Origin: Ruminococcaceae bacterium UBA945
GTDB lineage: Bacteria > Bacillota > Clostridia > Oscillospirales > Acutalibacteraceae
NCBI GenBank assembly: GCA_002293315.1
Contig: DBCZ01000059.1
Location: forward strand, 1-8,939
DNA: 8,939 nucleotides
Reading direction: 5' to 3'
The notes under the pieces are model-generated. The model searched no databases and was not told the origin of the DNA. It was given only the letters and a program-made list of their open reading frames with translations. The position numbers were made by a program, and so were the translations under genes. The first letter of the stretch is position 1. Each line of letters begins with the position of its first letter. This document shows, in pieces, positions 1 through 6,620 of the stretch.

Positions 1-14
1 TTATTCAAAAAGGC

Positions 15-42
15 TTGCAATTTATGCATAATTATGTATAAT
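15..42 (+). promoter_or_regulatory. Main promoter of the arginine operon
   Basis: A -35 element TTGCAA (15-20) and a perfect -10 element TATAAT (37-42) are separated by 16 bp. This fits a housekeeping sigma factor promoter. Transcription would start near position 49, giving a leader of only about 35 bases before argG, too short for an attenuator or riboswitch. The region is far more AT-rich than the coding sequence that follows. A palindromic operator-like site overlaps the spacer and the -10 element. No other strong promoter is seen in the 82 bases upstream of argG. Confidence 0.75.
23..40. promoter_or_regulatory. Candidate ARG box (ArgR operator)
   Basis: TATGCATAATTATGTATA is an 18 bp palindrome with 8 of 9 base pairs matching, and it extends to 22-41 with 9 of 10. 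Compared with the ARG box consensus as I recall it (wnTGAATwwwwATTCAnw) it differs at three positions (27, 36 and 37). It covers the promoter spacer and the first four bases of the -10 element, where a bound ArgR hexamer would block RNA polymerase. Assignment to ArgR is inferred from the palindrome, its AT-rich core, and the arginine genes downstream. No argR gene is present in the window. Confidence 0.65.
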
Positions 43-70
43 ATATATTATTGAATAAAAAAGAGAGTAA

Positions 71-76
71 GAGGAG
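71..76 (+). promoter_or_regulatory. Ribosome binding site of argG
   Basis: GAGGAG lies 6 bases before the ATG at 83 and fixes that codon as the start. Confidence 0.8.
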
Positions 77-82
77 AGAATC

Positions 83-1306
83 ATGAAAGAGATTAAAAAA
101 GTAGTTTTGGCATATTCCGGCGGGCTGGATACATCAATTATTATCCCGTGGCTCAAGGAGAATTATAATAACTGCGAGGTCATTGCCGTTTCAGGCGACG
201 TCGGGCAGGGCACAGAGCTTGACGGCCTTGAGGAAAAGGCAATCGCCACGGGTGCTTCAAAGCTCTATATAGAGGATTTGAAAGAGGAATTCATTCAGGA
301 TTTCGTATACCCCACGATGAAAGCCGGCGCGGTTTATGAGGGAAAGTATCTGCTCGGCACATCGTTTGCGAGACCTGTCATCGCAAAGCGCATAGTTGAG
401 ATAGCCAAGAAAGAGGGAGCCGACGCAATCTGCCACGGCTGCACGGGCAAGGGAAATGACCAGGTGCGCTTCGAGCTGACCATCAAGGCCTTCGCGCCGG
501 AGATGACGATTATTGCGCCGTGGAGAACATGGGATATAAAGTCAAGAGACGAGGAGATAGATTATGCCGAGGCGCATAATATTCCGCTGAAAATCAACCG
601 TGAGACGAACTATTCTAAGGATAAAAACCTCTGGCATTTGAGCCACGAGGGGCTGGATTTGGAGAATCCGGATAATGAGCCGCAATATGGAAAAGAGGGT
701 TTCCTTGAGCTCGGCGTTTCGCCGGAAAACGCGCCTGACAAGCCGACGTATATAACGCTGAGCTTTGAGAAGGGAACACCGACGAAGCTTGACGGCAAAG
801 CGCTTTCGGGCGCGGAGATGGTAGAGGCGCTCAACAAGCTGGGTGGCGAGAACGGTATCGGCATCGCGGATATAATCGAAAACCGCCTTGTGGGAATGAA
901 ATCAAGGGGCGTGTATGAAACGCCGGGCGGGGAGATTCTCTATCATGCTCACTCAAAGCTTGAGGAGCTGTGCCTTGACAGAGACACACTGCACTATAAG
1001 GAGCAAATCGCGCTGAAGTTCGCCGAGCTCGTCTATGACGGCAAGTGGTTCACGCCGCTTAGAACGGCGCTGTCAAAGTTTGTGGATTCCACGCAGGAAT
1101 ATGTCACGGGCGACGTGAAGCTCAAGCTGTATAAAGGTAACATCATCGACGCCGGCGTGAGTTCGCCATACTCATTGTATGATGAGGAAATCGCGACGTT
1201 CGACAAAGACGAGGTGTATAATCAAAACGATTCCGCGGGCTTCATAAACCTGTTCGGTCTGCCGATTAAGGTTCAAGGGCTGAAAGGGTTGACAAAGGAG
1301 GATTAA
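83..1306 (+). CDS. argG: Argininosuccinate synthase
   Basis: ArgG (EC 6.3.4.5) condenses citrulline with aspartate using ATP, giving argininosuccinate, AMP and pyrophosphate. It is the penultimate step of arginine synthesis, in the cytoplasm. The 407-residue protein has the usual family length. Residues 12-18 are SGGLDTS, the pyrophosphate-binding loop of N-type ATP pyrophosphatases. Residues 117-131 hold the family signature built on HGCTGKGNDQVRFE, which contacts ATP and the substrates. YSKDKNLWHLSHEG (177-190) and the KSRGVYETPGG stretch in the C-terminal half are also characteristic. The ATG start follows GAGGAG by 6 bases. It is the first gene after the promoter and overlapping ARG-box-like palindrome, so it should be repressed by arginine. 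A nucleoside phosphorylase gene begins 1 base after its stop. Nothing looks damaged or unusual in the protein. Confidence 0.98.
   Translation: MKEIKKVVLAYSGGLDTSIIIPWLKENYNNCEVIAVSGDVGQGTELDGLEEKAIATGASKLYIEDLKEEFIQDFVYPTMKAGAVYEGKYLLGTSFARPVIAKRIVEIAKKEGADAICHGCTGKGNDQVRFELTIKAFAPEMTIIAPWRTWDIKSRDEEIDYAEAHNIPLKINRETNYSKDKNLWHLSHEGLDLENPDNEPQYGKEGFLELGVSPENAPDKPTYITLSFEKGTPTKLDGKALSGAEMVEALNKLGGENGIGIADIIENRLVGMKSRGVYETPGGEILYHAHSKLEELCLDRDTLHYKEQIALKFAELVYDGKWFTPLRTALSKFVDSTQEYVTGDVKLKLYKGNIIDAGVSSPYSLYDEEIATFDKDEVYNQNDSAGFINLFGLPIKVQGLKGLTKED
1294..1301 (+). promoter_or_regulatory. Ribosome binding site that fixes a GTG start
   Basis: AAAGGAGG sits at the very end of argG, 6 bases before GTG at 1308. 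It supports the non-ATG start of the nucleoside phosphorylase gene and suggests translational coupling to argG. Confidence 0.8.
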
Positions 1307-1307
1307 C

Positions 1308-2063
1308 GTGATACTTAACGAATTCGACGGCGGCAGGGCTGTGATAGAGCCGTCAGTCATAGAGAAAATTGAAGGTATGCCGAAAGCGTGCATAGCGGTT
1401 TTCTCGTATAAGATAAGGGACGAATGGGTTGAAAAATATAACGCGGAGATAATCGGGGATTTCAACTCGGTTACGGGAATGAAGCCGATTTACAAAGTGA
1501 ACGTGGACGGGCACGAGTTTGCTTTCTACATGCCGAGCGTCGGCGCACCCGCCGCTGTGGGTGAGCTTGAGGAGATTATCGCCTTTGGCTGCGAGAGCTT
1601 TGTCTTTCTGGGCTGCTGCGGGGTGCTCAGGCATGACATAGCAGACGGGCATCTGATTGTCCCGACCGCCGCAATTCGTGATGAGGGAACATCTTTTCAC
1701 TACGTCGAGGCGGCAGATGAGATTGCGCTCAGTCCAAGGCTTGTGAAGCTGGCGGAGGATACGATGAACGATTTGGGCCTGCCTTTTGTCGGCGGCAAAA
1801 CATGGACGACAGACGCCTTTTTCCGTGAGACGCCGGCCAAGGTGGAAAAGGCCAAGAGCATGGGGGCAATTTGCGTTGAGATGGAATGCTCGGCGCTTCA
1901 GGCTGTGGCGGATTTCCGCGGAGTTGATTTCATTCAGTTTTTATGGTCTGCGGATAACCTCGACGCACCCGAATGGGATAGAAGAGGTTTATCCACTAAA
2001 GGAGAATCCGTCTCGGCTAAGTGCATGACAGCCGCGATTGAGATTTCAAAGAGAATGCAATAA
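1308..2063 (+). CDS. Nucleoside phosphorylase family protein (PNP/UDP type)
   Basis: This 251-residue protein belongs to the nucleoside phosphorylase-I fold (PNP_UDP_1), whose members split nucleosides with phosphate, or hydrolyse related N-glycosidic bonds. LGCCGVL (101-107) fits the glycine-rich phosphate loop, and VPTAAIRDEGTSFHY (118-132) is the typical following strand and substrate-binding stretch. WTTDAFFRET (166-175) is also typical. VEMECSAL (190-197) contains the Glu-Met-Glu ribose-binding motif, and Asp216 in SADNL is at the place of the base-contacting catalytic acid. The length fits a complete family member. The GTG start is supported by AAAGGAGG 6 bases upstream. The gene starts 1 base after argG, so it is co-transcribed with it. 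Base specificity (uridine, purine or other) cannot be read from the sequence. It has no known role in arginine synthesis; why it is here is unknown. Confidence 0.9.
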   Translation: MILNEFDGGRAVIEPSVIEKIEGMPKACIAVFSYKIRDEWVEKYNAEIIGDFNSVTGMKPIYKVNVDGHEFAFYMPSVGAPAAVGELEEIIAFGCESFVFLGCCGVLRHDIADGHLIVPTAAIRDEGTSFHYVEAADEIALSPRLVKLAEDTMNDLGLPFVGGKTWTTDAFFRETPAKVEKAKSMGAICVEMECSALQAVADFRGVDFIQFLWSADNLDAPEWDRRGLSTKGESVSAKCMTAAIEISKRMQ

Positions 2064-2066
2064 GGG

Positions 2067-2102
2067 CAATTGATAATTGACAATGGATAATTGATAATTA
2101 AG
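2067..2102. repeat. AT-rich intergenic repeat with an 11 bp direct repeat
   Basis: Between the nucleoside phosphorylase and the reductase-like gene lies a low-complexity stretch in which AATTGATAATT occurs twice (2068-2078 and 2089-2099, period 21), separated by GACAATGGAT. The first part also contains the short inverted pair CAATT/AATTG (2067-2079). Its composition is strikingly unlike the surrounding coding sequence. Such ATTGATAATTGACAAT-type stretches look like the small dispersed repeats found between genes in some clostridial genomes. That resemblance is from memory, and only one copy lies in this window. Confidence 0.6.
2070..2098 (+). promoter_or_regulatory. Possible internal promoter within the repeat
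   Basis: TTGATA (2070-2075) and GATAAT (2093-2098) each match the sigma70 consensus at 5 of 6 positions and are exactly 17 bp apart. Transcription would begin about 10 bases upstream of the strong ribosome binding site at 2115. It would drive the reductase-like gene, argH and the rest of the operon independently of the main promoter. AT-rich sequence makes chance matches easy, so this is tentative. Confidence 0.35.
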
Positions 2103-2114
2103 AGCAAAAACGTA

Positions 2115-2122
2115 GGGGGAGG
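2115..2122 (+). promoter_or_regulatory. Ribosome binding site that decides the start at 2130
   Basis: GGGGGAGG lies 7 bases before ATG at 2130. The frame stays open upstream to a TTG at 2091, but that codon lies inside the AT-rich repeat and has no ribosome binding site, so 2130 is the start. Confidence 0.8.
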
Positions 2123-2129
2123 CAAGCAT

Positions 2130-2666
2130 ATGGGCAAAATCATTATGACGCTTGCGATGAGCCTTGACGGCTTCATTGCAGATGAAAACGGCGGGTTTGA
2201 CTGGATTGCGGGACAGGGCAACGGCGCACTGGATACAGAATTCAAGTTTGATTTCGGCAAATTCCTCGAAGACATTGATTTGGTCATCATGGGGAACAAT
2301 TGCTATAAAGAGGGCCACGCCAAGGACTACACAATCGACGTTTGGGTGGCCACGCGCGAGGAGAAGGCCGACGAGGGGGATATCAAATTCGTCGGCGGGG
2401 ATATAGTCGGTGCGGCGGAGAGCGAAAAAGCCGCGGGCAAAAATGTGTATATATTCGGCGGCGGTGTTCTGGCAGACGCTTTCCTCAAAGCAGATGCTAT
2501 AGATGAATATATCATCGGCGTTGTGCCGGTTATTTTAGGCAAAGGGAGACCGCTGTTTCTGCCGGACAGCCCGATGGGGAATACACCTAAAATCCCGCTT
2601 GAGCTTACGAACTATGCGATTGAAGACGGGATAATCAATCTTTATTACAAAAAGAGAACGGAGTAA
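2130..2666 (+). CDS. RibD C-terminal/dihydrofolate reductase-like family protein
   Basis: This 178-residue protein has the RibD C-terminal (DHFR-like) fold and is probably an NAD(P)H-dependent cytoplasmic reductase. TLAMSLDGFIAD (7-18) is the conserved first strand and loop. VYIFGGGVLADAFLKADAIDEYIIGV runs over 106-131 with the glycine-rich IFGGG cofactor loop, and PVILGKGRPLF (133-143) is the family's final strand motif. It is a stand-alone domain, without the deaminase half of true RibD, so it resembles YyaP/YwjB-type proteins of unknown substrate. At the usual GRxTYE motif it reads GNNCYKE (55-61), lacking the arginine. The ATG is preceded by GGGGGAGG at 7 bases. argH starts 2 bases after its stop, so it is co-transcribed. 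No role in arginine synthesis is known; trimethoprim-type dihydrofolate reductase activity should not be assumed. Confidence 0.85.
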   Translation: MGKIIMTLAMSLDGFIADENGGFDWIAGQGNGALDTEFKFDFGKFLEDIDLVIMGNNCYKEGHAKDYTIDVWVATREEKADEGDIKFVGGDIVGAAESEKAAGKNVYIFGGGVLADAFLKADAIDEYIIGVVPVILGKGRPLFLPDSPMGNTPKIPLELTNYAIEDGIINLYYKKRTE

Positions 2667-2668
2667 AA

Positions 2669-4051
2669 ATGAAGCTTTGGAAGGGCAGATTTCAAAAGGA
2701 AGCAGACCCCAAAACAAACGATTTCAACTCGTCAATATCCTTTGACAGCCGCATGTATCAAGAGGATATTGAGGGCAGCATGGCACACGCGGCGATGCTC
2801 GGCGAGACGGGGATAATCGAGAAAAATGAGTGCGAAAAGATAATCGCGGGGCTTCGGGAGATTCTTTCTGATATAGGTTCCGGCAAGCTGCAAATCGACG
2901 CTGACGCGGAGGATATACACACATTTATCGAAGCGGAGCTGACCGAGAGAATCGGCGATGCGGGAAAGCGGCTTCACACCGCGCGCAGCAGGAATGACCA
3001 GGTTGCGCTTGACTTGCGAATGACGCTGAAGAAAGAGTGCGCCGAGATAAAGGGGCAAATCAAAGCTTTCATCAAAGTTTTGGCGAGCAAGGCGATAGAT
3101 TATTCCGAGGCCGTAATGCCCGGATACACGCATATGCAGCGGGCGCAGCCGATCACGTTCGGTCATCATTTACTTGCGTACGCCGAAATGCTTTTGCGGG
3201 ACGTGGAGCGCCTTGACGATTCATTGAAGCGAATTGACATCCTGCCGCTCGGCAGCGGAGCGCTGGCGGGCACGACTTATCCTATAGACAGAGAGCTTTC
3301 CGCGAAGCTGCTGGGCTTTTCACGGGTAAGCATGAACAGCCTCGACGGCGTATCAGACCGTGATTTTTGCATAGAAGCGGCGTTTAACATTTCGCTTGTC
3401 ATGATGCACCTTTCGCGCTTTTGCGAGGAGATAATCCTGTGGTGCTCGTGGGAATTCAAATTCATTGAGCTGGACGACGCGTTCTCCACCGGCTCAAGCA
3501 TAATGCCGCAGAAGAAAAACCCCGATATTGCTGAGCTTATAAGGGGTAAAACCGGCAGAGTGTACGGCGATTTGATTGCGCTTTTGGCAATGATGAAGAG
3601 CCTGCCGCTGGCATATAACAAGGATATGCAGGAGGACAAGGAGGCCGTTTTCGACGCGATAGATACCTTGAAGCTGTGCCTCACGCCACTTATCCCGATG
3701 GTCGAGACGATGAAGGTGCTTACGGAAAATATGCGCTCAGCGGCGGCAAAGGGCTTCATTAACGCGACGGACTGCGCAGATTATCTCGTCGCCGAGAAGA
3801 ATATTCCGTTTCGCGATGCGTATAAAATAACCGGGGAGCTGGTGGCGCTGTGCATAGAGAAAGACACAACGCTTGAGAATTTGCCGCTGGACGAATACAA
3901 AAAAGTGTGCGCTGATTTTGACGAGAGGATATATGGCTTTATCTCGCTTGACAGATGCGTGAGAGAGAGAAATTCTCTCGGCGGGCCTGCGCCGGAGAAT
4001 GTGCGGCGGGAAGCGAAGAGAATTCTGGAGGGTTTGGATGAGCAAGGTTAA
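2669..4051 (+). CDS. argH: Argininosuccinate lyase
   Basis: ArgH (EC 4.3.2.1) splits argininosuccinate into arginine and fumarate, the last step of the pathway, as a cytoplasmic homotetramer of the fumarase/aspartase superfamily. The 460-residue protein has normal length. It opens with LWKGRF, as family members usually do. HTARSRNDQVALDLR (103-117) and GYTHMQRAQP (152-161, with the conserved catalytic-region His155) form parts of the active site. GSSIMPQKKNPD (275-286) is the superfamily signature carrying the catalytic serine on the mobile loop. The ATG start follows CGGAG by 5 bases, and the upstream reductase-like gene ends 2 bases before it. Its 3' end overlaps argC by 14 bases. argG and argH are usually adjacent in operons; here two unrelated genes separate them. 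All key motifs are intact. Confidence 0.98.
   Translation: MKLWKGRFQKEADPKTNDFNSSISFDSRMYQEDIEGSMAHAAMLGETGIIEKNECEKIIAGLREILSDIGSGKLQIDADAEDIHTFIEAELTERIGDAGKRLHTARSRNDQVALDLRMTLKKECAEIKGQIKAFIKVLASKAIDYSEAVMPGYTHMQRAQPITFGHHLLAYAEMLLRDVERLDDSLKRIDILPLGSGALAGTTYPIDRELSAKLLGFSRVSMNSLDGVSDRDFCIEAAFNISLVMMHLSRFCEEIILWCSWEFKFIELDDAFSTGSSIMPQKKNPDIAELIRGKTGRVYGDLIALLAMMKSLPLAYNKDMQEDKEAVFDAIDTLKLCLTPLIPMVETMKVLTENMRSAAAKGFINATDCADYLVAEKNIPFRDAYKITGELVALCIEKDTTLENLPLDEYKKVCADFDERIYGFISLDRCVRERNSLGGPAPENVRREAKRILEGLDEQG
4027..4032 (+). promoter_or_regulatory. Ribosome binding site that decides the argC start
   Basis: GGAGGG lies inside argH, 5 bases before ATG at 4038. The frame is open upstream to 3999, but the NAD(P)-binding strand begins right after the Met at 4038, so the longer version is not used. 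Confidence 0.85.
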
Positions 4052-5078
4052 GGTTGGGATAATCGGGGCGACGGGCTATGCCGGCGCCGAGCTTCTGCGG
4101 CTGCTTCTGGGGCATGAGCAGGTTGAGATAGCGGCGATAAGCTCAGTGAGCTTCAAGGATATGGAAATCTCGGAAATATATCCGATGTATAAGACGTTCT
4201 GCGATATGGTTCTCACGAGCCAGGAGGAGGTCATCGCCAAAAGTGACGTGATTTTTGCGGCTCTTCCGCACGGGCTTTCGCAGGAGACGGCTGAAATCTG
4301 CGGTAAAGAAAGCAAGGTGTTCATTGACATAGGCGCGGATTTTCGCCTTAAAGACGAAGAGGATTATATAGAATGGTACGGCGGGGAATACGCAAACAAA
4401 AATCTGCATGAAAAAGCTGTCTACGGTTTGCCGGAATTCTTCCGAAGCGAAATAGCGGGAAAGAAGCTTATCGCGAACCCGGGATGCTACACAACGGCTG
4501 TGCCGCTTGCGCTATATCCGGCGATAAAGAACAGCTTGATTGAGCTTCGGGGCATAGTGGCGGACTGCAAATCGGGTGTGACGGGCGCGGGCAGAAAGCC
4601 GACGCAGACGAACCATTTCCCTGAGCTGAATGAGAACTTCTACGCGTATAAAATCGCCTCACACCGCCACACGCCGGAGATTGAACAGACGCTGAGCACG
4701 CTTTCGGGCGAGAAGGTGAGAATCACGTTTGTGCCGCATCTTCTGCCGATAAACCGGGGAATTCTCGCGACATGCTATGCGAGACTCAAGAACGGGGTGA
4801 CAGAGGCCGACATAAAAAACGCCTATGCAGAGGCATACATGGGCGAGAGATTTATCCGGCTTGTGCCGGAGGGAAAGACACCGACGGTCAAGGCTGTGAG
4901 ATACACGAATTTTTGTGACATCGGCGTGACCGTTGATGAAAGGACAGGAACGCTGATAGCGATAAGCGCCATAGACAATATGGTAAAGGGTGCGGCTGGG
5001 CAGGCGGTGCAGAACATGAATATCTGCCTGGGCCTTGATGAAGAAATGGGGCTTCTGACAGTGCCGCCCATCAATTAA
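4038..5078 (+). CDS. argC: N-acetyl-gamma-glutamyl-phosphate reductase
   Basis: ArgC (EC 1.2.1.38) reduces N-acetylglutamyl phosphate to the semialdehyde with NADPH, the third step from glutamate. The 346-residue protein is full length. VGIIGATGYAGAELLRLL (6-23) is the Rossmann dinucleotide-binding start, with GATGYAG at 10-16. NPGCYTTA (147-154) holds the catalytic Cys150, which forms the thioester intermediate. SGVTGAGRKP (179-188) and SHRHTPEIEQ (208-217, with the conserved histidines) complete the active site. The start at 4038 has GGAGGG 5 bases upstream and overlaps the end of argH by 14 bases in a different frame, which implies translational coupling. argJ follows after 23 bases. This is the type 1 bacterial form and is not fused to ArgB, as it is in fungi. 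Confidence 0.98.
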   Translation: MSKVKVGIIGATGYAGAELLRLLLGHEQVEIAAISSVSFKDMEISEIYPMYKTFCDMVLTSQEEVIAKSDVIFAALPHGLSQETAEICGKESKVFIDIGADFRLKDEEDYIEWYGGEYANKNLHEKAVYGLPEFFRSEIAGKKLIANPGCYTTAVPLALYPAIKNSLIELRGIVADCKSGVTGAGRKPTQTNHFPELNENFYAYKIASHRHTPEIEQTLSTLSGEKVRITFVPHLLPINRGILATCYARLKNGVTEADIKNAYAEAYMGERFIRLVPEGKTPTVKAVRYTNFCDIGVTVDERTGTLIAISAIDNMVKGAAGQAVQNMNICLGLDEEMGLLTVPPIN

Positions 5079-5101
5079 AATAAGAGATTGAGGAAAAGGA
5101 A

Positions 5102-6310
5102 ATGAATGAGATTTCAGGGGGAGTGACAGCCGCGAAAGGGTTCCTTGCGAACGGAATCCACTGCGGGCTTAAAAAGCAAAAGCCCGATTTCGCGCTGATT
5201 TACAGCAAAACACCGTGCACGGCCGCAGCGGTGTTCACGACGAATTTAGTTAAAGCCGCGCCTGTGAAGCTTTCACAGGAGAACATAGCTAACGGGAAAA
5301 TACAGGCGATTATCGTGAATTCCGGCAACGCCAACGCATGCAATGCAGACGGCATGGAGAAGGCGCTGGCCATGGCGGAGCTCGCAGCGAAAAAGCTTGA
5401 TATACCGGCGAGTGATGTGCTCGTCGCCTCAACGGGGGTTATAGGCCAGTCGCTGGATATTTCGCCGATGATAAACGGGATAGACGAGCTGGCCGCTGGG
5501 CTAAGCGAAGACGGCTCTGCCTCCGCGTGCGCCGCGATTATGACGACAGACACCTTCGCCAAAGAGGCCGCAGTGGAATTCGAGATAGGCGGAAAGCCGG
5601 TGAGAATCGGCGGCATCACGAAGGGCAGCGGCATGATAAAGCCGAACATGGCAACGATGCTAGGCTTCGTTACAACTGATTGCGCCATATCCGCTGAAAT
5701 GCTCAAAAAGGCGAATAAGGCGGCGGCAGACGAGACTTTTAATATGATAAGCGTGGACGGTGACACCTCAACCAACGACACTTTCGCGATTCTCGCGAAC
5801 GGCGAGGCGTGCAACGTTGAGATAACCGAAGAGAACGCGGATTACTATGCGTTTGTGTCGGGCTTGATTGTAGTGACGCGTAAACTCGCGAGGATGATGG
5901 CGCGTGACGGCGAGGGCGCGACGAAGCTGCTCGTGTGTAAAGCAGAAAGGACTGACACCATTGAAAACGCGCGGTTGACGGCAAAAGGCGTGATTTGCTC
6001 TAATCTTTTTAAGGCCGCGATGTTCGGCGAAGACGCAAACTGGGGGCGTGTGCTGTGTGCCATTGGCTACTCAGGTGCAGAGGTGAACCCCGAAAAGATT
6101 GACGTGAGCTTTGAGAGTGATAAAGGCAAGATTGAGGTGTGCAGGGGCGGCTTCGGCGTTCAGTTCTCGGAGGAAAAAGCGGCCGAGGTTCTCTCGGCGG
6201 ACGAGATAAGCATTCTCGTTAGTCTCAATTCGGGCGACGAGAGCGCAGAGGCATACGGCTGCGATTTGACGTATGACTACGTAAAGATTAACGGAGATTA
6301 CAGAAGCTGA
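5102..6310 (+). CDS. argJ: Glutamate N-acetyltransferase (ornithine acetyltransferase), possibly bifunctional
   Basis: ArgJ (EC 2.3.1.35, with EC 2.3.1.1 in bifunctional forms) transfers acetyl from N-acetylornithine to glutamate, releasing ornithine and closing the acetyl cycle. The 402-residue precursor is normal length. NSGNANAC (73-80) and STGVIG (110-115, with the Thr111-Gly112 oxyanion hole) are family motifs. KPNMATMLGF (180-189) contains Thr185: autocleavage between Ala184 and Thr185 should give alpha and beta chains, with Thr185 as nucleophile. SVDGDTSTNDT (217-227) is also diagnostic. The ATG at 5102 follows GAGGA by 7 bases. Its stop overlaps the next start as TGATG. No argA lies in the window, which is consistent with ArgJ also making N-acetylglutamate from acetyl-CoA, but the sequence alone does not distinguish mono- from bifunctional enzymes. 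Confidence 0.97.
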   Translation: MNEISGGVTAAKGFLANGIHCGLKKQKPDFALIYSKTPCTAAAVFTTNLVKAAPVKLSQENIANGKIQAIIVNSGNANACNADGMEKALAMAELAAKKLDIPASDVLVASTGVIGQSLDISPMINGIDELAAGLSEDGSASACAAIMTTDTFAKEAAVEFEIGGKPVRIGGITKGSGMIKPNMATMLGFVTTDCAISAEMLKKANKAAADETFNMISVDGDTSTNDTFAILANGEACNVEITEENADYYAFVSGLIVVTRKLARMMARDGEGATKLLVCKAERTDTIENARLTAKGVICSNLFKAAMFGEDANWGRVLCAIGYSGAEVNPEKIDVSFESDKGKIEVCRGGFGVQFSEEKAAEVLSADEISILVSLNSGDESAEAYGCDLTYDYVKINGDYRS

Positions 6311-6609
6311 TGAAGCATGAGATGAAAACGGATAAGCTCGGCGCCTTGGCGCTGATTGCCGCGGGGATTTCCGCGGCCTGCTTCGCGGCGTTTTGGGTGC
6401 TGTTTATACTTTTGCCGGAGATAGCGCTGTCGCCTGTTCTTCTGCTCGGCGTGTCGGTTTTTACGCTCTTTTCAGTAATTCTCTACTTGCTTGTGAGGAA
6501 GAAAATACCGCGGTGGAAAGCGAACTTGCTGGCGGTGGGCGTTGCTCTCGGCGCGATAATAATCGTGACGGTAATAGTGGTATTTGTGCGGGCTATTTTT
6601 GCTTTTTAA
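6310..6609 (+). CDS. Small three-helix membrane protein of unknown function
   Basis: I do not recognise this 99-residue protein. It is very hydrophobic, with three likely membrane helices at about residues 11-35, 41-62 and 71-98. A basic loop, RKKIPRWK (63-70), lies between the second and third helices and probably faces the cytoplasm. There is no cleavable signal peptide and no cysteine pair or enzymatic motif. The ATG overlaps the argJ stop by one base (TGATG). A weak purine stretch lies just upstream (AGAAG, 6302-6306), so translation probably depends on coupling with argJ; a second Met at 6322 is an alternative start. argB begins 11 bases after the stop. The helix pattern, codon use like its neighbours, and the TGATG junction argue that it is a real gene. 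It could be a membrane anchor or a transporter accessory, but nothing shows which. Confidence 0.7.
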   Translation: MKHEMKTDKLGALALIAAGISAACFAAFWVLFILLPEIALSPVLLLGVSVFTLFSVILYLLVRKKIPRWKANLLAVGVALGAIIIVTVIVVFVRAIFAF

Positions 6610-6610
6610 C

Positions 6611-6616
6611 GGAGGG
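6611..6616 (+). promoter_or_regulatory. Ribosome binding site that decides the argB start
   Basis: GGAGGG lies 4 bases before ATG at 6621. The same frame is open upstream to 6393, across the membrane protein gene, but that extension has no family similarity that I can see, so 6621 is the start. Confidence 0.85.
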
Positions 6617-6620
6617 TGAA

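Noticed and set aside
43..82. An attenuator or riboswitch in the argG leader
   Set aside because: The predicted leader is only about 35 bases and no stem-loop followed by a T run is visible.
2069..2086. A second ARG box within the intergenic repeat
   Set aside because: Aligned to the ARG consensus, the core TGAAT and ATTCA positions mismatch several times; only the AT-richness is shared.
2091..2129. A TTG start 13 codons upstream for the reductase-like gene
   Set aside because: It lies inside the AT-rich repeat and has no ribosome binding site, while ATG at 2130 has an excellent one and begins the conserved first strand.
5079..5101. A terminator or promoter between argC and argJ
   Set aside because: The gap is 23 bases, with no hairpin or T run, and is filled by the argJ ribosome binding site.
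5200..5814. A 204-codon open frame on the minus strand opposite argJ
   Set aside because: Ser/Ala-rich shadow of argJ without a ribosome binding site or known motif.
6393..6620. An upstream extension of the argB frame by 76 codons
   Set aside because: It overlaps the membrane protein gene, lacks ArgB-like sequence, and GGAGGG directly before 6621 marks the real start.
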